The position numbers and the translations under genes were made by a program. This document shows positions 19,334 to 28,517 of a stretch of DNA of 64,000 nt, in pieces (within the stretch, counting starts at the first letter, position 1; every line of letters starts with the position of its first letter). A model generated the notes under the pieces. It was given only the letters and a program-made list of their open reading frames with translations. It was not told where the DNA came from and made no database searches. This DNA comes from Sulfurimonas sp. Lineage in GTDB: Bacteria > Campylobacterota > Campylobacteria > Campylobacterales > Sulfurimonadaceae. Location: positions 1-64,000 of the forward strand of contig NZ_JAQVKP010000001.1 of assembly GCF_028694605.1 (NCBI RefSeq). The letters run 5' to 3'.

Positions 19334-19969
19334 TTAAATCACCTTTTCACAAACCACATACCCGTTTTTGCCGCTCTCTTTTGCTTTGTATAGCGCCTTG
19401 TCGGCGTAAGCTAGAAGTTCTGCTTGCGTGACTTTTGCTGCTGCATCTTTAAATGCTATACCGATACTGATGGTAATGTATGGTATAGTTTTTGATTTTT
19501 CATGAGGGATTTGAAGCAATTTTATAGCCAAAATAAGCTGATTTGCCATAGTGGATGCCCCATCAAGAGAGATATCTTTTAAGAGAACGACAAACTCCTC
19601 TCCGCCGTAGCGTGCGATAAAGTCAGATGGGCGTTTGAGTGTTTTTTGTAGTGTTTTTGCGATTTGAATCAAAACTTCATCTCCCTTAACGTGACCATAA
19701 AAGTCATTGTATGCCTTAAAACAGTCAATGTCTATCATAAAAACAGCAAGGTTCGTGTTGTCTCTGATATGCTCTTTGTAGAGCTTAGTGTAGATGTCAT
19801 CCAAAAATCTGCGGTTTGGAATTTGTGTGAGAGCATCAATCATTGCAAGATTTTCATAGTGTGCATTTTTTTCAAGAAGATTTTCATATTGTCCATTAAG
19901 TTTACGATACTCCATAAAGCACACTAGCGTAAAAAGTGCTGCAAGAGAAAGCGAGAAAAGACAAAGCAT
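19334..19969 (-). CDS. Diguanylate cyclase (GGDEF)
   Basis: ARYGGEEFVVLL; N-terminal TM. Confidence 0.88.
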   Translation of the reverse strand: MLCLFSLSLAALFTLVCFMEYRKLNGQYENLLEKNAHYENLAMIDALTQIPNRRFLDDIYTKLYKEHIRDNTNLAVFMIDIDCFKAYNDFYGHVKGDEVLIQIAKTLQKTLKRPSDFIARYGGEEFVVLLKDISLDGASTMANQLILAIKLLQIPHEKSKTIPYITISIGIAFKDAAAKVTQAELLAYADKALYKAKESGKNGYVVCEKVI

Positions 19970-20148
19970 TTTTTTCCAATATCGGATTAATTTTACAAAT
20001 ATTTGTTTCGTATAATATAAAAAAATAGATTTTTTATGAAAAAATATTCTATTTTCTCATTATAGAAAAAATAAACATAAAACAAACTGATTGTTTTCTC
20101 ATACTCGTAAAACTATAATCGTTAGCAAATAAAAATACGGATATCGTA

Positions 20149-20610
20149 ATGCTTAGTATAAAAGAGATTTCTCAAAAGTTTAATATTTCAAAAAGTACGC
20201 TTTATGGCTGGGAAAAAGAGAGACCAGAGATTTTTGCCTATCTTCAAAGAGCCGATTATAAGTATGAGGAGTTGCGAAATCTTGTCATCGTGTTAGAAAA
20301 ATATGCTAAAACAATTACCCCTGCATTTGAATTTAAAGAGATTGAATTTATTTTGGGACTTGGGTTTCATGCCACAAATATGAATAATATAGAGAATCTT
20401 CATATTATTTACAGTCAGGCGATTGTAAATCACATCAAACAAAAAGCCGCCTTCGTGATGCCAATATATACGAAATTGGAACGGCTAAACCTTATAGAGC
20501 GGTATATTTTTGTTAACAGTTGCAAGGAGATAGCAGCAAAGCTTCCAAAGATGAAAAAAGAGGAGCATAATGGGCTGATTATGCACTATTTTAGGACTTT
20601 TATTATTTAG
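20149..20610 (+). CDS. Small HTH DNA-binding protein
   Basis: MLSIKEISQKFNISKSTLYGWEKERPEIF. Confidence 0.55.
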   Translation: MLSIKEISQKFNISKSTLYGWEKERPEIFAYLQRADYKYEELRNLVIVLEKYAKTITPAFEFKEIEFILGLGFHATNMNNIENLHIIYSQAIVNHIKQKAAFVMPIYTKLERLNLIERYIFVNSCKEIAAKLPKMKKEEHNGLIMHYFRTFII

Positions 20611-20721
20611 AACGGTGACTAGGATATAAGTCGGCACTTTTGCGTTATCTTTTATATTTTTTACAAAATATTGTTATTATTCACAATAATAACATTTGCT
20701 TTAGATAAATTCTATAGGATC

Positions 20722-20753
20722 TTAAACTATTTTGATAAAATAGTGTGAATATT
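20722..20753. repeat. Direct repeat A, promoter-like
   Basis: TTAAACTATTTTGATAAAATAGTGTGAATATT; near-identical at 21620-21651. Confidence 0.75.
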
Positions 20754-20787
20754 CTGATTAGATATAGTTCAAAAAAAAGAAAACCAA

Positions 20788-20988
20788 GTGATGAGTGATA
20801 CAACTAAAAAAATTCTCTTTTTTATAGTGATTTTAATGATTGCACTCTATTTTAAGTTTGAAGACAGTGCTGCAAAACAAAAAGAGCAGCTTCTTCAAGA
20901 AGCGATAAATAAACCGCTGAGTGAGATAGAAAAAGAGCTAAACCTTGTATTTGTCGATATGATGAAAGATAAAAATATAACAAAATGA
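20788..20988 (+). CDS. Small membrane-anchored hypothetical protein
   Basis: 66 aa, N-terminal TM; overlaps the next ORF. Confidence 0.5.
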   Translation: MMSDTTKKILFFIVILMIALYFKFEDSAAKQKEQLLQEAINKPLSEIEKELNLVFVDMMKDKNITK

Positions 20989-21518
20989 GAAACTTGCCTA
21001 TTGTTAGTACAAAATGGTGGATTGTATGGGGGATAATTTCTCCTATGTTAGTTATACTGAGTTTTTTGAGCGGTTTTTTTATAAGCCCATATTTAATGAT
21101 AGTTTTTGAACTTTTGCCTCCGGCTTTCTTTGGGTTGTGGGTGCAAGACAAAGAAAATTTTAAAATAAACTCTTATAAGTTTATATTTTTATTTTTGGTA
21201 CTTGCACTTTTGATTATTACCTTTGGGAAGGCTTTTGTTTGGATAAGCATATTGATTATGCTTGGATTGCTTTGGGCAGTAAGATTTACAAAAGAGCAAT
21301 TTTTATGGTCATTTGGAGCTATGATGTTATACGGTATTTTGGGACTTATACCTGTTTTTGCACTGATATTTGGTACAAATATTGAAATAGACGGAATTAA
21401 AGAAGTTTTAGGTCGTTTATCATTGTTATATGTGGTTGCTATTTTATTTGTATATTTTATAAAAGGGGCTATTTTCGGTTTGATTATGCAAAGGTTTAAG
21501 ATAAATGTTTTTAAATAG
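20985..21518 (+). CDS. Multi-TM hypothetical membrane protein
   Basis: 177 aa, strongly hydrophobic. Confidence 0.6.
   Translation: MRNLPIVSTKWWIVWGIISPMLVILSFLSGFFISPYLMIVFELLPPAFFGLWVQDKENFKINSYKFIFLFLVLALLIITFGKAFVWISILIMLGLLWAVRFTKEQFLWSFGAMMLYGILGLIPVFALIFGTNIEIDGIKEVLGRLSLLYVVAILFVYFIKGAIFGLIMQRFKINVFK
21487..21518. repeat. 32-bp direct repeat B, copy 1
   Basis: TGCAAAGGTTTAAGATAAATGTTTTTAAATAG, identical at 22866-22897. Confidence 0.85.
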
Positions 21519-21619
21519 TGTAAAAGTAAATAGGATAGGCTATTGTTGCAAGTTTTTATAAGCCCCACTATGTTTATATGTGTACTTTAAGTAAATTGCA
21601 TAAAATATTAAACTACATT

Positions 21620-21651
21620 TTAAACTATTTTGATAAAATGGTGTAAATATT
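21620..21651. repeat. Direct repeat A, second copy
   Basis: TTAAACTATTTTGATAAAATGGTGTAAATATT. Confidence 0.75.
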
Positions 21652-21663
21652 TAAAGGTGTTTA

Positions 21664-22860
21664 ATGATTAGATATATTCAAAACAAACAAATTAGAAATA
21701 TTAAAGCAGTTGATTTAAAGTTTTCACGAGAGCTTTATCTCTCAAAACTTACTTCAAGCAATCGGCTAGTGGGACTAGTCGGTCAAAGAGGTGTTGGAAA
21801 GACGACCCTTTTGCTTCAGTATCTAAAGCTAAATTTTAAACCGTCTGACTATCTATATTTTAGTGCAGATGATGTCTATATTATCAATAGTTCTATTTAT
21901 GATATAGCTGATGAGTTTGTCAGACTTGGCGGAAAAGTGATTGTCATCGATGAGATTCACAAATACCAAAACTGGGCAAATGAGATAAAATCCATCTACG
22001 ACAGTTTTCCTGATCTTCTTATACGATTTAGCGGTTCATCAATGCTCAATATTTTGAGTGAAAAATTTGATTTAAGTCGTAGATGTGTGATAAGTTATGT
22101 TATGCCGCTGAGCTTTAGAGAGTTTATGAAACTCTCGCTTGATATTGATTTGCCACTACTTAGTTTTGAAGAGATTTTAAAAAAACATAACGAGTTAAGC
22201 TCAAATCTGGCGCTAGAACATCCAACTTTATATAAAAACTTCTTACGCTACCTTCAAATCGGTTACTACCCATTTTTTGTAGAAGATGAGATTGAGTATA
22301 AAAACAAGCTCTTTAATGCCTGCGAGAAGATAATCAATGAAGACATCCCATCACTAAACAAGATAGATTACACGCACTTAAATATTTTTAAAAAATTTAT
22401 CGCAAAACTTATCTATGCAAAAGTGCCGTTTAAAGTCAATATCGCCGAGCTATGTCGAGAGCTTGAAGTATCTCATCCGACACTTGCCACCTATCTTGAA
22501 ATCTTGCATAGATCAAAACTTATTCGCCCCATCAAAAAATACTCAAACAATATCTCCAAAAAACCTGAAAAACTCCTCTTTGGCAATACCAATCTTTTAT
22601 ATACTTTTGCAGATGAGTTTGGGGTAGAGGTAGATGTTGGCACAGCCAGAGAGACATTTTTTGCAAGTCAGTTTGAAACTATTTACTATAGCGATATCGG
22701 TGATTTTGTAGCAAACGAGACTGTTTTTGAGATAGGCGGCAAAAATAAAAAATTCACTCAAATCAAAGACAACCCAAATAGTTATCTTGTTGTAGATACA
22801 GACTATACCATGGAAAAAAACAAGATTGCGCTATGGCTTTTTGGATTGATGCAGAGATGA
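21664..22860 (+). CDS. AAA_14/DUF4143-type ATPase
   Basis: LVGQRGVGKTTLLLQYL, VIVIDEIHKYQNW, RFSGSSML; C-terminal DUF4143-like region. Confidence 0.82.
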   Translation: MIRYIQNKQIRNIKAVDLKFSRELYLSKLTSSNRLVGLVGQRGVGKTTLLLQYLKLNFKPSDYLYFSADDVYIINSSIYDIADEFVRLGGKVIVIDEIHKYQNWANEIKSIYDSFPDLLIRFSGSSMLNILSEKFDLSRRCVISYVMPLSFREFMKLSLDIDLPLLSFEEILKKHNELSSNLALEHPTLYKNFLRYLQIGYYPFFVEDEIEYKNKLFNACEKIINEDIPSLNKIDYTHLNIFKKFIAKLIYAKVPFKVNIAELCRELEVSHPTLATYLEILHRSKLIRPIKKYSNNISKKPEKLLFGNTNLLYTFADEFGVEVDVGTARETFFASQFETIYYSDIGDFVANETVFEIGGKNKKFTQIKDNPNSYLVVDTDYTMEKNKIALWLFGLMQR

Positions 22861-22865
22861 TGCAG

Positions 22866-22897
22866 TGCAAAGGTTTAAGATAAATGTTTTTAAATAG
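22866..22897. repeat. 32-bp direct repeat B, copy 2
   Basis: Exact copy of 21487-21518. Confidence 0.85.
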
Positions 22898-23678
22898 CGA
22901 CACAATCAAAAAAAGAGCTATCAGATTTGATGAAGCAAATGATTATTTTGAAGATGATGGTCGCACTATACGATTTGAAGATATACTCTCCTTTTATCAT
23001 CAAGAAATAATGCAGGTGACAAACAGTGTTTATGAGGGTACAAAGCTTGTTTTTACGCTTTATCTAAAAAATGATACAAAGCCGTATATCGTAGAAATAG
23101 ATAGCAACAAAGAAGATAAGTACAAAACCATCTACACCATATCAAACGCCATAGCACGGTATAGAGCTAAAAAGATTTTAGCAAACTTGCAAAATGGACA
23201 AGGAGAAGTGTTTGAAACTCTAAGAGATTTTAATCTCTCTTTTGAAAATGGTGTTTTAGAGTTATGCTATACAAAAAACCGCTTTGCAGTGCAAAAAGTA
23301 AAACTGCAAAAAAATCTTTTGGTGTTAGAGTGTGAAGATGGCAGCAAAGAGACACTTTATGCAAACAGCATTTCTGACATTGGTATCTTTTTGCAGATTG
23401 TTTCAACGAAAGATTTTTTTAGTGATGAAACCGATACTATAAAAAAACGAGATGATAAAGCCTATTTTGTGCTTATGGCTCTTATGGCTTTTTTTGGTAT
23501 CAATGGATTTTTTGATATATGTTGTATGCAAAATGATGTCTTGGAGGGAGTTTCACGACTTTCGCAGGTTATGCTTGGGGTTTTCATCATGACCGCTCCT
23601 GTGTTTTGGCTCTCTAGTAAGAGCAACTATAAAAAGATGAAAAAAGAGATGGATAGTTTGATGCAAAAAGAGAACTAA
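22884..23678 (+). CDS. Hypothetical membrane protein with two C-terminal TM helices
   Basis: 264-aa ORF; start codon lies inside repeat B copy 2. Confidence 0.6.
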   Translation: MFLNSDTIKKRAIRFDEANDYFEDDGRTIRFEDILSFYHQEIMQVTNSVYEGTKLVFTLYLKNDTKPYIVEIDSNKEDKYKTIYTISNAIARYRAKKILANLQNGQGEVFETLRDFNLSFENGVLELCYTKNRFAVQKVKLQKNLLVLECEDGSKETLYANSISDIGIFLQIVSTKDFFSDETDTIKKRDDKAYFVLMALMAFFGINGFFDICCMQNDVLEGVSRLSQVMLGVFIMTAPVFWLSSKSNYKKMKKEMDSLMQKEN

Positions 23679-23784
23679 GCTAAAGGTATCTCTAAAGCAA
23701 AATAGTTTTATATTGATAGCTATTATAGTAAAAGGTATAATACGACCATTACTGAAGCACATATTGTGGTTAAGTAATCAAAAA

Positions 23785-24099
23785 TTAGTCTATTTCTGCA
23801 ATGATGCTATCAAGCACTACCTCATCAATACTCTCTGTCTCTGATTTGTCGTAAATAATCAAAAAGGTAACTGACTCGTCGGTGATCGTGTAGTAGTAGG
23901 TGCGATAGCCACCGCGTTTACCTTTGGCTTTATCACTGTTTTTGATACGGGCTTTGAAAATGTTTTTTTGGATTGTAGTGGCGTGTGAATGCTCGTTGGT
24001 AAAGCTTTCTAAAAAACGGTCAAAATCCTCTTCGATATGACGATATTTTTTGGCAAGATGTTTAAAATTTTTGATGAATTGTTTAGAAAACCTAAACAT
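23785..24099 (-). CDS. RelE/HigB-like toxin
   Basis: FSKQFIKNFKHLAKKYRHIEEDFDRFL...GKRGGYRTYYY; overlaps the upstream antitoxin. Confidence 0.65.
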   Translation of the reverse strand: MFRFSKQFIKNFKHLAKKYRHIEEDFDRFLESFTNEHSHATTIQKNIFKARIKNSDKAKGKRGGYRTYYYTITDESVTFLIIYDKSETESIDEVVLDSIIAEID

Positions 24100-24305
24100 T
24101 ATTTTAAACTTGCCTTGAACTCATCATAGCTAAGCGTTTCACCGCGTTTCATCTGCTGGTAGGATTCGTCAAATTCTTTGGCTATTTTTTCTTCTGTCGA
24201 AGGTTTTGATTTGACAATCTTGACCTCTTTTTTTGGAAGCTGACGCAAAAAATACATGACATGTTCAGCAACGGAATCGGACATTTGCAAGGTTACGGTT
24301 TGCAT
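24099..24305 (-). CDS. Antitoxin partner
   Basis: MQTVTLQMSDSVAEHVMYFL...YDEFKASLK, start with RBS GAGGAAAT. Confidence 0.6.
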   Translation of the reverse strand: MQTVTLQMSDSVAEHVMYFLRQLPKKEVKIVKSKPSTEEKIAKEFDESYQQMKRGETLSYDEFKASLK

Positions 24306-24555
24306 GATTTCCTCTATTGAATCTAAATGTAAAATTATAGCGTATTCTTGAACAACCCATAAACGCGCAAACTCTGCACTATACCAAAAAGGTATGTAAT
24401 GATTAATTTTTATCAATCGCGTTCAAATCATTTCATTCACACCCTCTATAGATACTATGTTGATAGAGGAAAAAAACAGTGCTTCTGTGGTGAGAAATAG
24501 AGAAAATAACGCAAAATATAACCATATAAGGTTATAATTGTCTAAAAAATAAGGC

Positions 24556-25011
24556 ATGAGAATGGTTTGTATAGAATTTACGGCGGATGGAATAAGTGCA
24601 TTTGCAGATATGGGCATGCTTGCTATAACTATAATATTGGCTTTTATTGCACAAAAAGCATTAGGGCAAATTGAAGAGATGAAAAAACAAAATAAAAACG
24701 AAGCTATCAATCAGCTTTATACCAGAATGTTTTAAATACAAAGCTTGTTAATTTCACAAGGTAAGTATGAAGATTTTTTCAAAAATGAAGAGTCTGAAAA
24801 TAAAGAAAATCAATCTAAGGATTTTGAAATTTATACTCAAATGTATGCTGACTTTCTAGACCAGATTATGATACAAAAAGACCAATTAGCCAATCCTTCA
24901 AATTGGGAAAATTATGTTAATGATGTTCTCAAAAAAAGTTCCCGTGTAGAAAATTACATAAAAAAGCATAAAGAATTGTACTGCAATGAGTTATTCAAAA
25001 TGTGTAGATAA
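24556..25011 (+). pseudogene. Hypothetical TM protein interrupted by an in-frame TAA
   Basis: MRMVCIEFTADGISAFADMGMLAITIILAFIAQKALGQIEEMKKQNKNEAINQLYTRMF*IQSLLISQGKYEDFFKN..., same frame on both sides of TAA 24733-24735. Confidence 0.75.
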
Positions 25012-25023
25012 AAAGGAATTACT

Positions 25024-27174
25024 ATGAAAGCAAACTCACTATTGTTTTATTTAACATTCGCATGTAGCTCTTTTGCATTACCCTGCGATATTCCAGCACC
25101 TTATCAGAGTTTATGTAACTATAAACCTATCAATATAGCAGCTCCTAACGACACATTTGGATTTGCGACAGAAAGAATTGATGCATATTTGGATGGAACT
25201 ACTAGGTTTCCTGCACAAGAGCTTTTAGGATTTGCTTTGGCTGGAAATACTGACGCTATGAAGAGATTAGCAGATGCTTTTGAAAATAAAGATTGGAGTG
25301 ATTATTGGTGGAAAAAAATATATGAAACTAGAGGCATTAATAAGCCTATTCCACCTTTACAATTAAAAAAAATGCCCTTGTCTGATCAAGAGATATACAA
25401 AAATAAGCAATCTGTTGCAATAAAAGAGATGCTAAAGAAAGCGGATAATCAATACATCAAAGATAAATTAAATTGCTGGCTTGCTCAATATGACAAAAGC
25501 ATATCAATGGAAGAGCTTGCCATAGGTGGTTCAGAGTGTGCAATAATGTCATTATCGCGAAAAGATATACTTCGAGCAAATGAATTAAAACAACAGGGAC
25601 AGCCTTATCAAATTAATTATAGCCTTGAAAAAATTTTGAGTTTAAGCGATTCAGTTTATGCTTATGAGAGAGCTATAGATTGTTATTCTTGGAGAAATCA
25701 AGAACCATCTGGTATCCCAACTGTTTGTGAAAATACCAAGCCAGACAGAGTTAAAGTTCTCCAATATACTGATTTGTATGTGCAGGCTTATGCTAGTCAG
25801 CTTGCATCGAAATCAACAAAAAATATAAATTACACGTTAAATGCAAACAATACAAAGTTTAATAAGTTGCGAGATAGGGCAAGGGATATTTTATGGATTG
25901 GCTATAAGAAAAATAATCAAGATATGATTGAAGATGCTATCTTTTACTATAAAGAAGCTTTAAAAGTACCCATAAAGTCAACTATGTCAAAAGATATACT
26001 TTTACATGAACTTGCCATTGTCTTAGATCCTGCATCAAAAATCTACTCAAAAGCAAGTATGAAAAAAGTGATAGAACTTTTTTATCCAGATGTAAATCTT
26101 CCGCTAAATAATAGGAAAAGATGTATAGCATACGGTGGCTACAGTGATAATAGCTGTGGTAAACTTTTTAGATATTTAACTCAAATAAAACCATTTTTGT
26201 TTGACTCTAAACAAAGTTATAGTTTTGATTTTAGCAGTAATGACATGTATAAAAATTTTCCTTCCACGTTTAAAGAGGAATATATCCGTCACATTAAAAA
26301 TATGAGCGGTAGAGAAAAAGAGTTGAACAAACTTGGATTATATACTTACACTGATATAAAAGAAAAAGACTGGTCGGAGCTTGGGGATAAACAAGCAATA
26401 GAAGAAAAATCCGCAAGAATTGAAAAAATGGATTTTGAAGGCGCCATAGTTGCTATAAGAGATTCGTACTATCGTAGTGGTGATGAAATACTTGAACGGT
26501 TCCAAAAATCTAAACAAATCAATGATCAGTATTTAAAACTTGATGTATCAAAGCTTGATCCTGCGAAATACCATTTTGACAAACTATATCTAAAATATAT
26601 AGCTAATGGTATTGAGCCACTATCGTTGATTTTAAAAAATAATAAAAATTCTATAAAACTATCCGACTTTAGAGATAATCGTATAGATGATTATAAAATT
26701 GAGATGGATTTTACTCCATCGTTGAAGCAAAAATTTCAGAATTTGAGACCTTTTGAAGAAAATTGCTATGGAGCTAAAGATGATGAGATGTTTGCAGAAT
26801 GTAATGTGCATTTTATTTTTGATAAAACAAAAATAGTTCAAATGGATGAGTATAAAAAAGCAAAAGAAAATGGCTCTATTTATGCCTTGATAGCGGATGG
26901 AACTCTGAAGCCTAAAACAATAATAAGAGATAATGAAAAAAATGAATTTATGGGGCTAGAACGGTACTGGATATATAGCCCAAATATTCTTGGGCATTTC
27001 AATGGTGGATATTTCATAACTTCCAATACTGATTATAAAAGTAAATTTAATTTTTTATGGCTTATAGAAGCGTTGGATAAATATCAAATCAAGCACAATA
27101 TAGAACTCTTTTATGGTAATGAACGTCCGTCATCTATTTATATAAAAAATTTTCCCAAAGAATTGGAACACTAA
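25024..27174 (+). CDS. Large exported hypothetical protein
   Basis: 716 aa with signal peptide MKANSLLFYLTFACSSFALP; no recognised catalytic motif. Confidence 0.6.
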   Translation: MKANSLLFYLTFACSSFALPCDIPAPYQSLCNYKPINIAAPNDTFGFATERIDAYLDGTTRFPAQELLGFALAGNTDAMKRLADAFENKDWSDYWWKKIYETRGINKPIPPLQLKKMPLSDQEIYKNKQSVAIKEMLKKADNQYIKDKLNCWLAQYDKSISMEELAIGGSECAIMSLSRKDILRANELKQQGQPYQINYSLEKILSLSDSVYAYERAIDCYSWRNQEPSGIPTVCENTKPDRVKVLQYTDLYVQAYASQLASKSTKNINYTLNANNTKFNKLRDRARDILWIGYKKNNQDMIEDAIFYYKEALKVPIKSTMSKDILLHELAIVLDPASKIYSKASMKKVIELFYPDVNLPLNNRKRCIAYGGYSDNSCGKLFRYLTQIKPFLFDSKQSYSFDFSSNDMYKNFPSTFKEEYIRHIKNMSGREKELNKLGLYTYTDIKEKDWSELGDKQAIEEKSARIEKMDFEGAIVAIRDSYYRSGDEILERFQKSKQINDQYLKLDVSKLDPAKYHFDKLYLKYIANGIEPLSLILKNNKNSIKLSDFRDNRIDDYKIEMDFTPSLKQKFQNLRPFEENCYGAKDDEMFAECNVHFIFDKTKIVQMDEYKKAKENGSIYALIADGTLKPKTIIRDNEKNEFMGLERYWIYSPNILGHFNGGYFITSNTDYKSKFNFLWLIEALDKYQIKHNIELFYGNERPSSIYIKNFPKELEH

Positions 27175-27360
27175 AATACAAATGAATAAAAAGAGTAAAG
27201 CTAAGATGGGATTTCTTTGATTTGTAGAACTGAAATACTTAGGCTTTGTGTGAAAATTGAATGGTGTGTTATATACCTCATTACACAATAAATTGAAAAG
27301 GCTATGATCTAGGATAAAAAAAGAGATGGAAAATTTAATTAACCAAAAGGAAAACAAAAA

Positions 27361-27915
27361 ATGACACAAACATCCCAAGAACTTTTTAGCGTAGAGAGTT
27401 TCAAAAAGCATTTAGCTATTGCACTCAAGGCACATGGTGAGCAAAAAACACCTCACGGACTTCCGTATAGTTTTCATATCATCAGCGTAGCTACTGAAGT
27501 TGTAAACTCTTTGCCGGCTGAAAATATTTCATCTTTTGAAGCCGATATCGCTATTGCTTGTGCATTGCTTCACGATGTGCTTGAAGATACCACTTACCCG
27601 CTTTTGGATGAAAATCTTGACCCGATAATAGTAGAGGGCGTAAAAGCTCTTACAAAAAACAGCACACTCTCAAAAGAGGAACAAATGGGTGATAGTATCG
27701 CTAGACTTCAAAAACTCCCACGATATATCCAGATGGTTAAACTTGCCGATCGCATTACAAATCTAGGAGTACCGCCAAGTCATTGGAGTAAAGAGAAGAT
27801 GCAAAAATATCAAGAAGAAGCGAGGGTGATTCATCGTGAACTGCAAAGCCCAAACGGTGTTTTAAGATATAAACTAGAGAAGATTATAAGTGGGTATAAC
27901 CAATATTATAGATGA
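27361..27915 (+). CDS. HD-domain phosphohydrolase (SpoT/MESH1-like HD)
   Basis: HGEQKTPHGLPYSFHIISVA, ALLHDVLEDT, VKLADRITNL. Confidence 0.8.
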   Translation: MTQTSQELFSVESFKKHLAIALKAHGEQKTPHGLPYSFHIISVATEVVNSLPAENISSFEADIAIACALLHDVLEDTTYPLLDENLDPIIVEGVKALTKNSTLSKEEQMGDSIARLQKLPRYIQMVKLADRITNLGVPPSHWSKEKMQKYQEEARVIHRELQSPNGVLRYKLEKIISGYNQYYR

Positions 27916-28517
27916 TGCAAACCATGAAAATCAAAACTCCACACGATTTAGGCAAAATCAGATACCAAGAAAAGCTTATCCCAAAAGATGAGATAAAAAA
28001 AGAATTTTTTTCAAATATTTTTGTACTCTCATTTAGTTTGTTTGGGAGTTTGATTTCTATGGGTATGTTTATATATGCTTACCAAAAAACAGATTTGTGG
28101 AGCCTAATTTTTGGAGTGATTTTTCTCCCGTTTTTTGTCTATTTGTACAATAGCGTAAAATCATTTTTTAGAGTTAAGCTTTACACAGTTTGCGATAATG
28201 GCTTAGCCGTCTATGAGTATGGCTTTGATAATAAGCTCAAAAATCAAGAATTTTTCTATTTTAAACCACATTTTACATACACTGTCGAAGAAGTTAAAAA
28301 TCACCATATAGCGGGGAGATACAAATACACTTACGATATATTTTGTAATTTTTTGGATAATGAAAAAGTTGTTTATACTCTGTCGTGTAGTTGTGTCTCA
28401 GATGAAAATATCTTAACAAAACGGCAAAAGAGGTTTTTTGATGAAGCGCTAGAGGCTTTTATGAAGTATAAATTTAAGTATAGAGACAGTTACGTAAAGG
28501 AACAGTTAAATGTTTAA
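27912..28517 (+). CDS. Hypothetical two-TM membrane protein
   Basis: 201 aa, overlaps the HD gene. Confidence 0.55.
   Translation: MMQTMKIKTPHDLGKIRYQEKLIPKDEIKKEFFSNIFVLSFSLFGSLISMGMFIYAYQKTDLWSLIFGVIFLPFFVYLYNSVKSFFRVKLYTVCDNGLAVYEYGFDNKLKNQEFFYFKPHFTYTVEEVKNHHIAGRYKYTYDIFCNFLDNEKVVYTLSCSCVSDENILTKRQKRFFDEALEAFMKYKFKYRDSYVKEQLNV

Noticed and set aside
20672-20694. TGTTATTATT-CAC-AATAATAACA hairpin
   Set aside because: Perfect but purely AT-rich and intergenic; a weak terminator or chance structure, not worth a finding.
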